Counted from the first letter of the stretch, positions 16,589-25,683 are shown. The stretch is DNA of 64,000 nucleotides from Actinomycetospora endophytica (GCF_021026375.1 NZ_JAJNDB010000002.1:496001-560000); one strand, 5' to 3'. Notes: generated by a model not told the origin, from the sequence alone. A program made the numbers and translations.

Positions 16589-17995
16589 CGCCGGGGTCAG
16601 CACCCGCTCGGGCTCCGGCTCCTCCTCCGCGGTCTCCTGGGTGATGGCGTCCCGGACCAGCGACGGGTCGTCGAGCGCCGCGTGGAACCGCACGTCGTCC
16701 CGCTGCCCGGTCCACCCCGCCACGACCATGACGGCGACCGTGTTGCCGATCGCGTTGGTCAGCGCCCGGCCCTCGCTCATCACCCGGTCGATCCCGACGA
16801 TGAGCGCGATCCCCACCGCGACCGCGGCCGGCGGGAAGAACTCGCCCCCGAACGCCGTCAGCGACGCCGCGAGCGTCACCAGTCCGGCCCCGGTCACCCC
16901 GGCCGCGCCCTTCGACGTCAGCACCATCAGCGCGACCAGGCCGATCTGCACCCCGATCGGCAGGTCCGCGCCGCCGGCCTGCGCGATGAACAGCGCCGCC
17001 ATCGTGAGGTAGATGCAGGTGCCGTCGAGGTTGAACGAGTAGCCGGTCGGCAGCACCACGCCGACGACCGAGCGGGACGCCCCGGCCGACTCCAGCTTCG
17101 CGAGAAGCCGCGGCAGCACCGTCTCCGACGACGAGGTGCCCACGATGATCAGCAGCTCGTCCTTCACCATCCGGATCAGCTTGAGCACGTTGAACCCGCT
17201 GATCGCGCACACCGCGCCCAGGACCACGACGACGAACACCGCGCACGTCGCCCAGAACGCGATCATGAGCAGCCCGAGGTTCGCGAGCGTCTGGCCGCCG
17301 AACTGCGCGACCGTGTAGGCCATGCCGCCGAAGGCCGCGAGCGGGGCGACGAACATGATGATCCGGATGACCCCGAAGACGACCTTGGCGATGAGGTCGA
17401 GCCCGCCGACGACCCGGGCGCGCAGCGGCGGCGCCAGCATGGAGGTGGCCACCGCGACCAGGATCGCGAGCACCAGCACCCGCAGGATCTCGTTCTCGAC
17501 GAACGGCCCCACCATGCTGGTCGGCAGCAGGCTGTCGGTGATGAACGCGACGGCGCCGGACTCCTGACCGGCGTCGTGCACGCTCTCCGCCGCCTTCGCC
17601 GCGTCACCGGCCGAGATCGCCCCCGTCGGGAACCCGGCGCCGGGCTGCACGAGATTGACCACGATCAGCCCGAGCGCGAGCGCGATCACCGTCATCAGCA
17701 GGAAGTAGCCCAAGGCCCGCACCGCGAGCCCACCGGCCCGGGCGAGGTTGCCCAGCGACGCGATCCCGACGACGACGGTGCAGAAGATGACCGGCGCCGT
17801 CACCATCTTGATGAGCTGGATGAACGCGTCGGCGAGCCACTTGAGCTCCTTGGCGAAGCCCGGCGCGGTCAGCCCGACGACGATGCCCGCGACGATCGCC
17901 ACCAGCACCCAGAACCACAGCTGCTTGAGCACGCCGCCGCGGCGCCCACCCGGTGGCGAGCTCTCGGGCGGGGCGGCGTCGGTGGTCGTCGACAT
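16586..17995 (-). CDS. Dicarboxylate/amino acid:cation symporter (DctA/GltP family)
   Basis: A 469-residue secondary transporter (DAACS family). Eight helices and the two re-entrant hairpins are recognisable from the serine-rich VGTSSSETVLPRL (hairpin 1, residues ~283-295), GYSFNLDGTCIYL (helix 7) and LTSKGAAGVTGAGLVTLAA (hairpin 2). It imports C4-dicarboxylates, or glutamate/aspartate, with H+ or Na+. The ATG at 17995 is preceded by GAGGAGACACC. It is divergent from a response regulator gene, with a sensor kinase of the CitA type nearby, so induction by extracellular dicarboxylate is likely. Its stop codon is the end of palindromic element A2. Confidence 0.93.
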   Translation of the reverse strand: MSTTTDAAPPESSPPGGRRGGVLKQLWFWVLVAIVAGIVVGLTAPGFAKELKWLADAFIQLIKMVTAPVIFCTVVVGIASLGNLARAGGLAVRALGYFLLMTVIALALGLIVVNLVQPGAGFPTGAISAGDAAKAAESVHDAGQESGAVAFITDSLLPTSMVGPFVENEILRVLVLAILVAVATSMLAPPLRARVVGGLDLIAKVVFGVIRIIMFVAPLAAFGGMAYTVAQFGGQTLANLGLLMIAFWATCAVFVVVVLGAVCAISGFNVLKLIRMVKDELLIIVGTSSSETVLPRLLAKLESAGASRSVVGVVLPTGYSFNLDGTCIYLTMAALFIAQAGGADLPIGVQIGLVALMVLTSKGAAGVTGAGLVTLAASLTAFGGEFFPPAAVAVGIALIVGIDRVMSEGRALTNAIGNTVAVMVVAGWTGQRDDVRFHAALDDPSLVRDAITQETAEEEPEPERVLTPA

Positions 17996-18122
17996 CGGTG
18001 TCTCCTCGTGGCCGGGCGAATCCGCAGTGGCGCGGATCTCATGCGGTGCGGTGAGGTTAGGAAGCCGTGAACGACGTGGCCCAGGACACGGACCCCGAAC
18101 TTGAGGAACCTTTGAGCTGACG

Positions 18123-18803
18123 ATGAAGGTGCTGCTCGTCGAGGACATGGCCGCGGTGCGGGACGCGCTCGCCGCGGTGCTGCGCGCCCAGAGCTGGCGG
18201 GTCGCGACCGCCGGGACCGGCGTCGACGCCGTCGCGGCCGTCGCCGACGAGGTCGACCCGCCCGACCTGGTGCTGCTCGACCTCGGCCTGCCCGACCTCG
18301 ACGGCGTCGAGGTCTGCCGGCGCATCCGCGGCCGGTCGAGCGTCCCGATCATCGCGGTGACCGCCCGCGGCCACGACAGCGCGCGCGTCATGGGGCTGCG
18401 CAGCGGCGCCGACGACTACGTGGTCAAGCCGTTCTCGGTCGACGAGCTCCTCGCGCGCATCGACGCCGTGATGCGCCGGGCGTCGGGACACGCGCTCGCC
18501 TCGACGGTCACCGCGGGCCCCCTGACCGTCGACCTGGGCGCCCGCTCGGTCCTCGTCGACGGCGCCGAGGTGGTGCTGCGCCGCAAGGAGTTCGACCTGC
18601 TCGCCGCGCTCGCCCGCCGCGGCGGCAAGGTCGCGACCCGCGAGGAGCTGCTCGACGACGTCTGGGGCCTGGCTCCCGACGACGTCGGCGCGGACGCGGG
18701 ACGCCGCACCCTCGAGGTGCACGTCGGCGCCCTGCGCTCACACCTGGGCGTCCCCGGCCTCGTCGTGACCGTGCGCGGCATCGGCTACCGGCTGGGCGGC
18801 TGA
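18123..18803 (+). CDS. OmpR/PhoB-type response regulator
   Basis: A 226-residue two-domain regulator. The receiver (residues 1-120) has E7/D8, phospho-acceptor D53 in LVLLDLGLPD, and Lys in VVKPFS; the winged-helix domain (~130-225) includes RRKEFDLLAALARRGG and LEVHVGALRSHLG. It lies 127 bp from the divergent symporter gene and converges on the sensor kinase gene, overlapping its 3' end by 66 bp. It probably controls the symporter. CitA/DcuS-like kinases usually pair with a different regulator class (CitB/DcuR), so the pairing here is notable. Confidence 0.92.
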   Translation: MKVLLVEDMAAVRDALAAVLRAQSWRVATAGTGVDAVAAVADEVDPPDLVLLDLGLPDLDGVEVCRRIRGRSSVPIIAVTARGHDSARVMGLRSGADDYVVKPFSVDELLARIDAVMRRASGHALASTVTAGPLTVDLGARSVLVDGAEVVLRRKEFDLLAALARRGGKVATREELLDDVWGLAPDDVGADAGRRTLEVHVGALRSHLGVPGLVVTVRGIGYRLGG

Positions 18804-20405
18804 CGGTCTCGGCAGGGTGACGACGAAGGTCGTGCCCCGCCCGCCGTCGTGCTCCAGCCCGCCCTCGACGCGCACCGTGCCGCCGCGGCGCGCCACCACC
18901 CGCGCGACCAGCGCGAGCCCGAGCCCGCGCGCCCCGGCCGCCGTCGGGCCCGCCTTCGTCGACCACCCCGCCGCGAACGCGGCGTCCGGATCGGCCAGTC
19001 CCGGGCCGTCGTCGGCGACCCGCAGGACGAGCGCGTCGTCGCCGGCGGACAGGTCGAGCTCGACGACGCCGCTGCCCCCGCCCTCGAGGGCGGCGTCCAG
19101 GGCGTTGTCGAGCAGGTTGCCCAGGACGGTCACGTGGTCGTCGGAGGACTCCGCGTCGCCGACCGGGGCCGGGAAGGCGGTGTCCGGGGTGATGCGCAGC
19201 TCGAGGCCGCGGTCGCGCGCATCGGTGGCCTTGTCCAGGACGAGCGCGGCGAGCGCGGGGTCGGCGATCCGGGCACGCAGATCCTCCCCGAGGCTGGAGA
19301 TGTCGCGGCTCCAGCGCACCGCGAGGTCGCGGGCGTCGTCGTGCGCGCCCAGCTCGATGAGCGTGGCGACCGCCTGCAGGTGGTTGGCGTGCTCATGGGC
19401 CTGGAAGCGCAGCGCCCCGGCCACCGAGCGGGCGTCGTCGAGGGCGCGCATCACCTGCTCGACCTCGGTGCGGTCCCGCAGGGTGACCACCCAGGCGCGA
19501 CGGCCGCTGCCGTCGTCGTCGGCGCGGGTCCGGTTGAGCAGCAGCAGACGCTCCCCGACGAGCACCGTCTCGTCGCCCACCGGACTGGGGTCGGCGAGCC
19601 GGGCGGCCAGGGCCGGGTCGACGCCGAGGTCGGCGAGGGTGCGCCCGGTGAGCCCGGTCGCGGGGTCGAGGCCGAGCAGCCGGGCGGCCTCGTCGTTGAC
19701 GACGGCGAGCCGGTCGTGCTCGTCGAGCACGAGCAGGCCCTCGCGCATCGCGTGTAGGACGGCCTCGTGGTGCCGGTGCAGCGCGGTGATCTCCGCCGGT
19801 TCCAGCCCGAGGGTGTCGCGGCGGACCCGGCGGGCGGCGACGATGGCGAGCCCGACGCCGATCCCGATCGCCGCGATCGCGCCGAGCGCGAGGACGCCGA
19901 GCTCGCGCAGCACCCGCCCGGCCACGTCCACACGCAGCAGGCCGACCGCGGCCATCCCGATCACCGGGCCGCCCGATGACGCCGTGATGGGCACGATCGC
20001 GCGCACCGACGGCCCGAGCGTCCCCGGGAAGGTCTCGACGACGGTCTCGCCATGCGCCGCGGGCAGGAACGTGCCCTGGTAGGTCTGCCCGATGAGCGAG
20101 CGGTCCGGGTGCGTCAGCCGGGTGCCGTCCGGCGTCATGATCGTCACGAACGACGCGTCGGCGCCGAGCCGGACCGCCTCGGCGGCCGGCTCGAGGGCGG
20201 CGCTGTCCCGGGCCCCGACGGCGGGCGCGACGCCGGGCGAGGCGGCGACGGTGCGGGCGAGGCCGAGCATCCGGGCGGTGGCGTCGGACTCGACCAGCGA
20301 CGCCGTCCCGACCCCGCTGACCCCGGCCGCGATCAGCACCGTCGCGAGGACGGTCACCACCTCGACGACGAGCAGCCGGCGCACCAGCCGGGAGCGCCTG
20401 CGCAT
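18738..20405 (-). CDS. CitA/DcuS-type sensor histidine kinase
   Basis: A 555-residue membrane kinase: helix 1 (~10-32), an extracytoplasmic sensor domain of the Cache/PAS type (~33-165), helix 2 (~172-195), a cytoplasmic PAS (~210-310), a SpoOB-like dimerisation helix with the phospho-His in FQAHEHANHLQAV, and a HATPase domain (NLLDNALDAAL, DDGPGLADP). The SpoOB-type H-box is the mark of kinases that sense citrate, fumarate or malate. ATG 20405 is chosen; an in-frame start 36 bp upstream is possible. The last 66 bp overlap the convergent response regulator gene. Confidence 0.9.
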   Translation of the reverse strand: MRRRSRLVRRLLVVEVVTVLATVLIAAGVSGVGTASLVESDATARMLGLARTVAASPGVAPAVGARDSAALEPAAEAVRLGADASFVTIMTPDGTRLTHPDRSLIGQTYQGTFLPAAHGETVVETFPGTLGPSVRAIVPITASSGGPVIGMAAVGLLRVDVAGRVLRELGVLALGAIAAIGIGVGLAIVAARRVRRDTLGLEPAEITALHRHHEAVLHAMREGLLVLDEHDRLAVVNDEAARLLGLDPATGLTGRTLADLGVDPALAARLADPSPVGDETVLVGERLLLLNRTRADDDGSGRRAWVVTLRDRTEVEQVMRALDDARSVAGALRFQAHEHANHLQAVATLIELGAHDDARDLAVRWSRDISSLGEDLRARIADPALAALVLDKATDARDRGLELRITPDTAFPAPVGDAESSDDHVTVLGNLLDNALDAALEGGGSGVVELDLSAGDDALVLRVADDGPGLADPDAAFAAGWSTKAGPTAAGARGLGLALVARVVARRGGTVRVEGGLEHDGGRGTTFVVTLPRPSAAQPVADAAHGHDEAGDAQV

Positions 20406-20621
20406 GGCAGCACCGTGAGGTGCGGACACCGTCCGGCGCAAGCGGTGTCCCCGGATGCGACGGGCAGTGGCGGAGAACGGACGAGTCGGACGAGTCTCGT
20501 GACGAGATGCGACACACAGTAACGAACGAGGGCACTCCGACGGATGAACTCGGCGAACCTGATGTCACACTGAGGACACGATCGCCCCACGCGGCGGTCA
20601 CGACCGCGGGGGGAGTGGGGC

Positions 20622-23600
20622 GTGGGACGACGGCGCGACCCGGCCCGCCCGCGTCGGTCCTGGGGCACCTGGATCCTCACCGGGGTCCTCGTGGTCCTGA
20701 TCGCCACGGTCCTCGCCGTCACCGGCCTCGTGAACGCCTCGATCGGCAACGACGCGGACTCGCACAACCAGGGCGACAGCTCGCACGTGCCGGCCGACAT
20801 CTCCCACGGCGGGACGTTCGTCGACGGCCGGACCGACCCGGCCCGCTCGAAGGTGATCCCGGCCCACACCATCGCGCTCACCTTCGACGACGGCCCGGAC
20901 CCCACCTGGACCCCGCAGATCCTGGCGGTGCTCGCGAAGCACCGGGTGCCGGGCACGTTCTTCGTCGTCGGGTCGCTGGCCGTGCGCCACCCCGAGCTGC
21001 TGCGCCAGATCCGCGCCTCGGGCAGCGAGATCGGCATCCACACGTTCACCCACGTCGACCTCTCGCAGGTCCCCCTCTGGCGCCTCGAGCGCGAGCTCGG
21101 CGAGACCCAGCTAGCGATCGCCGGGGCCACCGGGGAGACGACGTACCTCGTCCGGCCGCCGTTCTCCTCCACCGTCGACGCGATCGACGACCGCGCCTAC
21201 GCCGCGATCCTCGAGTCCGGCCGCGACGGCTACGTCAACGTGTTCACCGACGTCGACGGCGAGGACTGGCAGCGCCCCGGCGTCGACGCCATCGTCCGCA
21301 ACGCCACCCCGCGCGGCGGTGCGGGCGCCACGGTGCTGCTCCACGACGCCGGCGGCGACCGCGCCGAGACCGTCGCCGCGCTCGACCGCCTCATCCCCGA
21401 GCTCCAGGCCCAGGGCTACCGGTTCGCGACGGCGACCGACGCCGTCGGGGCGCCCCAGGCGGCCGCGCCCGCGCCTTCGCGCGACCGGATGGTCGGCGGC
21501 GGCCTGGTCACCGCGGTCGACCTCGCGACCAGCGGCGTCCGCGTGCTCCAGGGGCTGCTCGTCGCGGTGGGCGCGATCGTGGTGCTGCGGCTGCTGCTGA
21601 CGCTGTTCGTGGCCCGCCGGCACGCCCGCCGTCGTCGGGACCCGTCGTTCCGGTGGGGACCCGACGTGCTCGAGCCGGTGTCGGTGATCGTCCCGGCGTA
21701 CAACGAGACCGAGAACATCGAGGCCACGCTGCGCTCGATCCTTGCGAACGACCACCCGCTGGAGATCCTGGTCGTCGACGACGGGTCCAGCGACGGCACC
21801 GCCGAACTGGTCGAGTCGCTGGCGCTGCCCGCGGTCCGGGTGATCCGCCAGCCGAACAGCGGCAAGCCGATCGCGCTGAACACCGGCGTCGCCCGGGCGC
21901 AGCACGACCTCGTGATCATGATGGACGGCGACACCGTCTTCCAGCCCGACACCGTCGCCCGGCTGGTCGCGCCGTTCGCGGACCCGGAGATCGGCGCCGT
22001 CGCCGGCAACGTCAAGGTCGCGAACCGCACCGAGCTGATCCCGCGGCTGCAGCACATCGAGTACGTCGTCGGGTTCGGCATCGACCGCCGCGTGCAGGAC
22101 ACCATGCGCGCGATCACGACGATCCCCGGTGCCGCGGGGGCGTTCCGCCGCGGGGCCGTCCTCGACGTCGGCGGCCTCTCCCTGGACACCCTCGCCGAGG
22201 ACACCGACCTGACCATCGCGCTCGGCCGCGAGGGCTGGCGGGTGGTGTACGAGGAGCGCGCGGTCGCCTGGACCGAGGCCCCGACGACGCTCACCCAGCT
22301 CTGGCGGCAGCGCTACCGCTGGACCTACGGGACGATGCAGGCCGTCTGGAAGCACCGGCGCTCGCTGCGGGAACGCGGTGCGTCGCGGCGCACCGGCTGG
22401 CTCGGGCTCGGCCACATCGGCGTGTTCCAGGTGCTGTTCCCGCTGGCCGCGCCGCTGGTCGACATCTTCTTCGTCTACGGGCTGCTCTTCGGCGACCCGG
22501 CGACGACGCTGGTGCTCTGGGGCTCGATGCTCGTTATCCAGACCGCGGCGGCCGCGTACGCGTTCCGTCTCGACGGCGAGCCGGCGGGCCCGCTCTGGGT
22601 GGCCCCGCTGCAGCAGCTGCTCTACCGCCCGCTGATGTACGCGGTGCTGGTGCGCTCGCTGCTCTCGGCGATCACGGGTGGCCGGGTGCGCTGGCAGCGG
22701 ATCCAGCGGCTCGGGGTGCTGCGGGCGATGATGCCGGGCGGTCCGGGGGCGCCTCCCGGGAGTGTCAGCGATGCGGCACCGCTGACGCCCGGTGTCAGCA
22801 ACGCCGCATCCTCGATCCCGCCGTCCAGCCGCGAGCAGGCCCCCGCGACGAGGCTCGAGGCGACGCGGGTGGCGGCCACGGTGGTCGACGGGCCCCGCGA
22901 CCGGTCGTCGGGAGGCGAGAAGGCCGAGCGCACCCGGTGGCTGGACGTGCTGCGCGCGATCGCGCTGGTCCGCGTGATCGGCTACCACATCCTGGGCTGG
23001 GGCTGGCTGTCGTTCGTCTTCCCCTCGATGGGCGTGATGTTCGCGCTCGGCGGCTCGCTGATGCTGGCGTCGCTGCGCCGCGCGGAGGCCGTCGACGTCA
23101 TCGGGCGGCGGATCAAGCGCCTGCTCCCGCCGTTCTGGGTGTTCGGCCTCGTCGTCGTGCCGGTGATGCTGTGGCACGGCTTCGGCGAGGACCCGGTGCC
23201 CGACGCCTCGCAGTGGCTGTTCTGGGTGGTGCCGATCCTCGACCCGCCGAGCAGCGCGTGGGCCGCCGACGCGACCGTGGTGCTCTGGTACATCCGCACG
23301 TACCTGTGGCTGGTGCTCTTGACGCCGGTGCTGCTGGCCGCCTGGCGTCGCCGGCCCGCGGTCGCGATGGCGGTGCCGCTGGGGATCGTCGCCGTCGACG
23401 CGGTCCTCGGCGGCGGGGTGCGCGACTTCGGAGCAGTGGGCACCGCGGCCGTCGACGCCTCGGTCTACGCGGGCTGCTGGATGCTCGGCTTCGCCCACCG
23501 CGACGGCACCCTGCGCCGCCTCGCCGCGAGCCGGGCGGTGCTGCTCGCGATCCTCGCGATCGCGCTCGGCGTCGCCTGGGCGTTCGGCCATCCCGCGGGC

Positions 23601-24623
23601 GACGACGGGATCGACCTCAACGACATCCCGCTCGGCCAGGCCCTGGTCTCGCTCGGCGCGGTGCTGCTCGTCCTGCGCTACACCCCGCGCCTCGCGTGGC
23701 TCGAGCGCGTGCCCGGGCTGGGGCGGCTGGTCACGGTGATCAACGCCCGGGCCGTCAGCATCTACCTCTGGCACAACGTCGCGATCGCCCTCGCGATCCC
23801 GATCAACGACCGCCTCGGGTGGCCGTCGACGGGGGCGTTGATCGGGACCTCGGTGGCGCTGACGACCGTGTTCGCGCTCGGCCTGGGCTGGGTCGAGGAT
23901 CTCGCGGCCGGTCGCCGTCCCGCGCTCATCCCGGGGCCGAAGCAGCGGGCGCTGCGCCGCCGGGAGCCGCGCCGGCCCGCGCCGATGCCGCCGGTGATCG
24001 GCGACGGCGGCCTCCTGCTGCCGCCGCAGACCGAGGAGAGCTCGCTCGCGGCCCTGAACGCGCTTCGTCCGGCGTCGGACTTCCACCGCGACCCGCGGTT
24101 CGCCGCGCCGGTCCCGGTCGCGGGTCGTTCGCTGCCGCCGGGACAGGTGCCGGGGCCGGCGACGCCGGGTGTGCCGCGCTCGGGTGCGTCGTCGCCGGGG
24201 CGGGGTCGGCCGGTGCCGGGTCGTCCTGGGTCGGGGTCGGGGTCGGGGTCGGGGTCTTCGCCGGCGGTGCCGGTGCCTTCCCTCCCGTTCCGGGCGACGC
24301 CGCCGTTGGGGCCGCTGGTCCGGGTCCCCGACTCCCGCCACGCCGGCCCGCCGTCGCACCCCGGCACCGCCCTCCAGCCCCCGACGACGGTGTCGGCGCC
24401 GCCCCGGGAGCAGGATGCGGTCACCGGCGTGACCGGACGCGCCCCCACCGGCCGTCGTCGGCTGCTCTCGTTCGGCGGCGAGCCCGCGGGTGGGGATGTC
24501 GGTCGTCGGGACGCTCCGCGTGATCGGGAGGGCCCGGCGACGAGCCGGCGCGGGTCGCACCGCGCTGATGGTGAGCAGACCTCGATCCACGACCCGAACG
24601 CGCCGAGCCGCCACCGGCGCTGA
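20622..24623 (+). CDS. Trifunctional polysaccharide deacetylase - GT2 glycosyltransferase - acyltransferase
   Basis: A single 1333-residue reading frame with three enzyme modules. After a membrane helix (~14-36), residues ~80-275 are a NodB polysaccharide deacetylase (LTFDDGPDPTW, GIHTFTHVDLS, RPPFSS). A membrane helix (~305-325) leads to a processive GT2 glycosyltransferase (~348-600; VSVIVPAYNETENIE, MMDGDTVFQP, EDTDLTIAL, QRYRW), with further helices to ~690. Residues ~770-1095 are an acyltransferase-3 (OafA-like) membrane domain starting RWLDVLRAIALVRVIGYH. The tail (~1100-1333) is Pro/Gly/Ser rich. It resembles PgaB, PgaC and an O-acyltransferase in one chain, and probably makes and modifies a beta-linked (perhaps N-acetylglucosamine) exopolysaccharide. 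An internal GTG start could also yield a shorter form. Confidence 0.9.
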   Translation: MGRRRDPARPRRSWGTWILTGVLVVLIATVLAVTGLVNASIGNDADSHNQGDSSHVPADISHGGTFVDGRTDPARSKVIPAHTIALTFDDGPDPTWTPQILAVLAKHRVPGTFFVVGSLAVRHPELLRQIRASGSEIGIHTFTHVDLSQVPLWRLERELGETQLAIAGATGETTYLVRPPFSSTVDAIDDRAYAAILESGRDGYVNVFTDVDGEDWQRPGVDAIVRNATPRGGAGATVLLHDAGGDRAETVAALDRLIPELQAQGYRFATATDAVGAPQAAAPAPSRDRMVGGGLVTAVDLATSGVRVLQGLLVAVGAIVVLRLLLTLFVARRHARRRRDPSFRWGPDVLEPVSVIVPAYNETENIEATLRSILANDHPLEILVVDDGSSDGTAELVESLALPAVRVIRQPNSGKPIALNTGVARAQHDLVIMMDGDTVFQPDTVARLVAPFADPEIGAVAGNVKVANRTELIPRLQHIEYVVGFGIDRRVQDTMRAITTIPGAAGAFRRGAVLDVGGLSLDTLAEDTDLTIALGREGWRVVYEERAVAWTEAPTTLTQLWRQRYRWTYGTMQAVWKHRRSLRERGASRRTGWLGLGHIGVFQVLFPLAAPLVDIFFVYGLLFGDPATTLVLWGSMLVIQTAAAAYAFRLDGEPAGPLWVAPLQQLLYRPLMYAVLVRSLLSAITGGRVRWQRIQRLGVLRAMMPGGPGAPPGSVSDAAPLTPGVSNAASSIPPSSREQAPATRLEATRVAATVVDGPRDRSSGGEKAERTRWLDVLRAIALVRVIGYHILGWGWLSFVFPSMGVMFALGGSLMLASLRRAEAVDVIGRRIKRLLPPFWVFGLVVVPVMLWHGFGEDPVPDASQWLFWVVPILDPPSSAWAADATVVLWYIRTYLWLVLLTPVLLAAWRRRPAVAMAVPLGIVAVDAVLGGGVRDFGAVGTAAVDASVYAGCWMLGFAHRDGTLRRLAASRAVLLAILAIALGVAWAFGHPAGDDGIDLNDIPLGQALVSLGAVLLVLRYTPRLAWLERVPGLGRLVTVINARAVSIYLWHNVAIALAIPINDRLGWPSTGALIGTSVALTTVFALGLGWVEDLAAGRRPALIPGPKQRALRRREPRRPAPMPPVIGDGGLLLPPQTEESSLAALNALRPASDFHRDPRFAAPVPVAGRSLPPGQVPGPATPGVPRSGASSPGRGRPVPGRPGSGSGSGSGSSPAVPVPSLPFRATPPLGPLVRVPDSRHAGPPSHPGTALQPPTTVSAPPREQDAVTGVTGRAPTGRRRLLSFGGEPAGGDVGRRDAPRDREGPATSRRGSHRADGEQTSIHDPNAPSRHRR
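22762..22810. repeat. In-frame nested palindromes in the linker of the trifunctional enzyme
   Basis: GTGTCAGC (22762) pairs with GCTGAC (22781), GATGCGGC (22770-22777) pairs perfectly with GCCGCATC (22803-22810), and GTGTCAGC recurs at 22792. The stretch encodes the linker VSDAAPLTPGVSNAAS between the glycosyltransferase and acyltransferase domains, so the palindromic DNA is tolerated in a flexible region. Confidence 0.65.
24228..24256. repeat. GGGTCG hexamer microsatellite
   Basis: Nearly five tandem GGGTCG units in the 3' part of the trifunctional gene, encoding an alternating Gly-Ser tract in the disordered tail. Six-base units keep the frame, so slippage would only change the tail length. 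Confidence 0.8.
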
Positions 24624-24680
24624 GCCGCTCGAGCCGTCGTCGTCGCGCCCTCGCCGTCGGCAGCCCGACCTACGACGCTG

Positions 24681-24705
24681 CGACCGAGTCACGGTGACTC
24701 GGTTG
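24681..24705. terminator. Hairpin downstream of the trifunctional gene
   Basis: ACCGAGTCAC (24683-24692) and GTGACTCGGT (24694-24703) form a perfect 10-bp stem around a single G, extendable by C-G at the base. It lies about 60 bp after the stop codon. There is no U-tract, which is common for actinobacterial terminators. Confidence 0.55.
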
Positions 24706-24757
24706 CGACGCCGGCGACTCGGTCGCGGTGCCGCTCCCGCCGCCGCGCCCCGTCGGT

Positions 24758-24818
24758 CGAGGGGCACATCTGGCATGGGATCGGCGGCTCCGGGATGCCT
24801 GGCGTGCCCGTGATCATG
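24758..24818. repeat. 61-bp direct repeat, copy 1
   Basis: The unit starts CGAGGGGCACATCTGGCATG and ends TGATCATG. It recurs at 24850-24910 with most positions identical, 92 bp apart start to start. No coding function is seen; it lies between the trifunctional gene and the convergent reductase gene, in a 310-bp gap. Confidence 0.85.
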
Positions 24819-24849
24819 GGGGTTTCACGGGCGGGGGGCGCGGCGCCGA

Positions 24850-24910
24850 CGAGGGGCACATCTGGCATGAGATCGGCGGCTCCGCGATGCCTGACGTGCT
24901 GATGATCATG
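24850..24910. repeat. 61-bp direct repeat, copy 2
   Basis: The second copy of the unit, ending 23 bp before the stop codon of the convergent dihydrofolate-reductase-like gene. Both copies contain GGCAT/ATGCC flanking GATCGGCGGCTCC and finish in the palindrome TGATCA. Confidence 0.85.
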
Positions 24911-24933
24911 CAGGGTGCGACGGGCCGCCGGCC

Positions 24934-25464
24934 TCAGCGCACGACGCGGTACCAGTGCGGCGTGTCGTCGGCCATCGGCTCCAGCCGGACCCGAGGAGCG
25001 CCGGGCCGCCGCGGGAACAGCCGCGTGCCGTCGCCGAGCAGGACGGGCACGACGAGGACCAGCACCTCGTCGAGCTCGCCCGCCGCGAGGCACTGCGCCG
25101 CGACGTCGGCGCCGAGGACGTTCACGTAGCCGTCGCCCGCCAGCCCGCGGGCCGCGACCACCGCCTCGGCCAGATCGGTCGCGACGGTGATCCCCGGGGG
25201 CGCCGCCGCGGGTGGACGGTGGGTCAGGAGGACGACGGGGCCGTCGTACCGACCGCCGAAGGCGCCCTCGGCATCGGTGCCGCGGTTCGGGTCGTCGCCG
25301 TCGTAGGTGCGGCGTCCGACGAGCAGTGCCCCGACCCCGGCGAGAAGGCGCTCGGCGGCCGGGTTCTCGTCGCCGGCGTGCTCGGCGAGCCAGCTCATGT
25401 CGCCGCCCGGGCCCGCGAGGTAGCCGTCCAGGGACGCGGCGGCCGAGTAGATGACGCGAGCCAC
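24934..25464 (-). CDS. Dihydrofolate-reductase-like (RibD C-terminal) family protein
   Basis: A 176-residue protein of the RibD_C / YyaP-YwjB group: VIYSAAASLDGYLAGPGGDMSWL at the N-terminus (paraphrased family start), LLVGRRTYDG (~55-64) for NADPH, and GYVNVLGADVAAQCL (~120-134). These are stand-alone reductases of unknown substrate, widespread in actinobacteria. The GTG at 25464 is favoured by GGAGGAGG six bases upstream. No riboflavin or folate gene is adjacent. Confidence 0.87.
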   Translation of the reverse strand: MARVIYSAAASLDGYLAGPGGDMSWLAEHAGDENPAAERLLAGVGALLVGRRTYDGDDPNRGTDAEGAFGGRYDGPVVLLTHRPPAAAPPGITVATDLAEAVVAARGLAGDGYVNVLGADVAAQCLAAGELDEVLVLVVPVLLGDGTRLFPRRPGAPRVRLEPMADDTPHWYRVVR

Positions 25465-25683
25465 AGGTCCTCCTCCGGGGGTGGTCACGGACGGTACCGG
25501 GCCCGGGCCGTCGTCGGGGCGTACCGGAATTGTCCGCCGCCGCGAAGATCGGCGCCGACGGTGACAGTTCGCTCACACAGCGTTCACAGTGGCCACACCG
25601 GCGACGCCCGCTGGGCTGTTCGGATGCCTCTCGAGCGTTCATGAGAACGCGGCCGTTACTCCCCTTGTCTTGGAGAGGTCGTC

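Noticed and set aside
21111..24776. A 1221-codon open frame antisense to the trifunctional polysaccharide gene
   Set aside because: Its composition (Arg, His, Asp and Gln rich, no domain) is that of a mirror of a high-GC coding strand, while the opposite strand has three clear enzyme domains.
24758..24910. A CRISPR array
   Set aside because: Only two units, 61 bp each, with substitutions, and no cas genes anywhere in the window.
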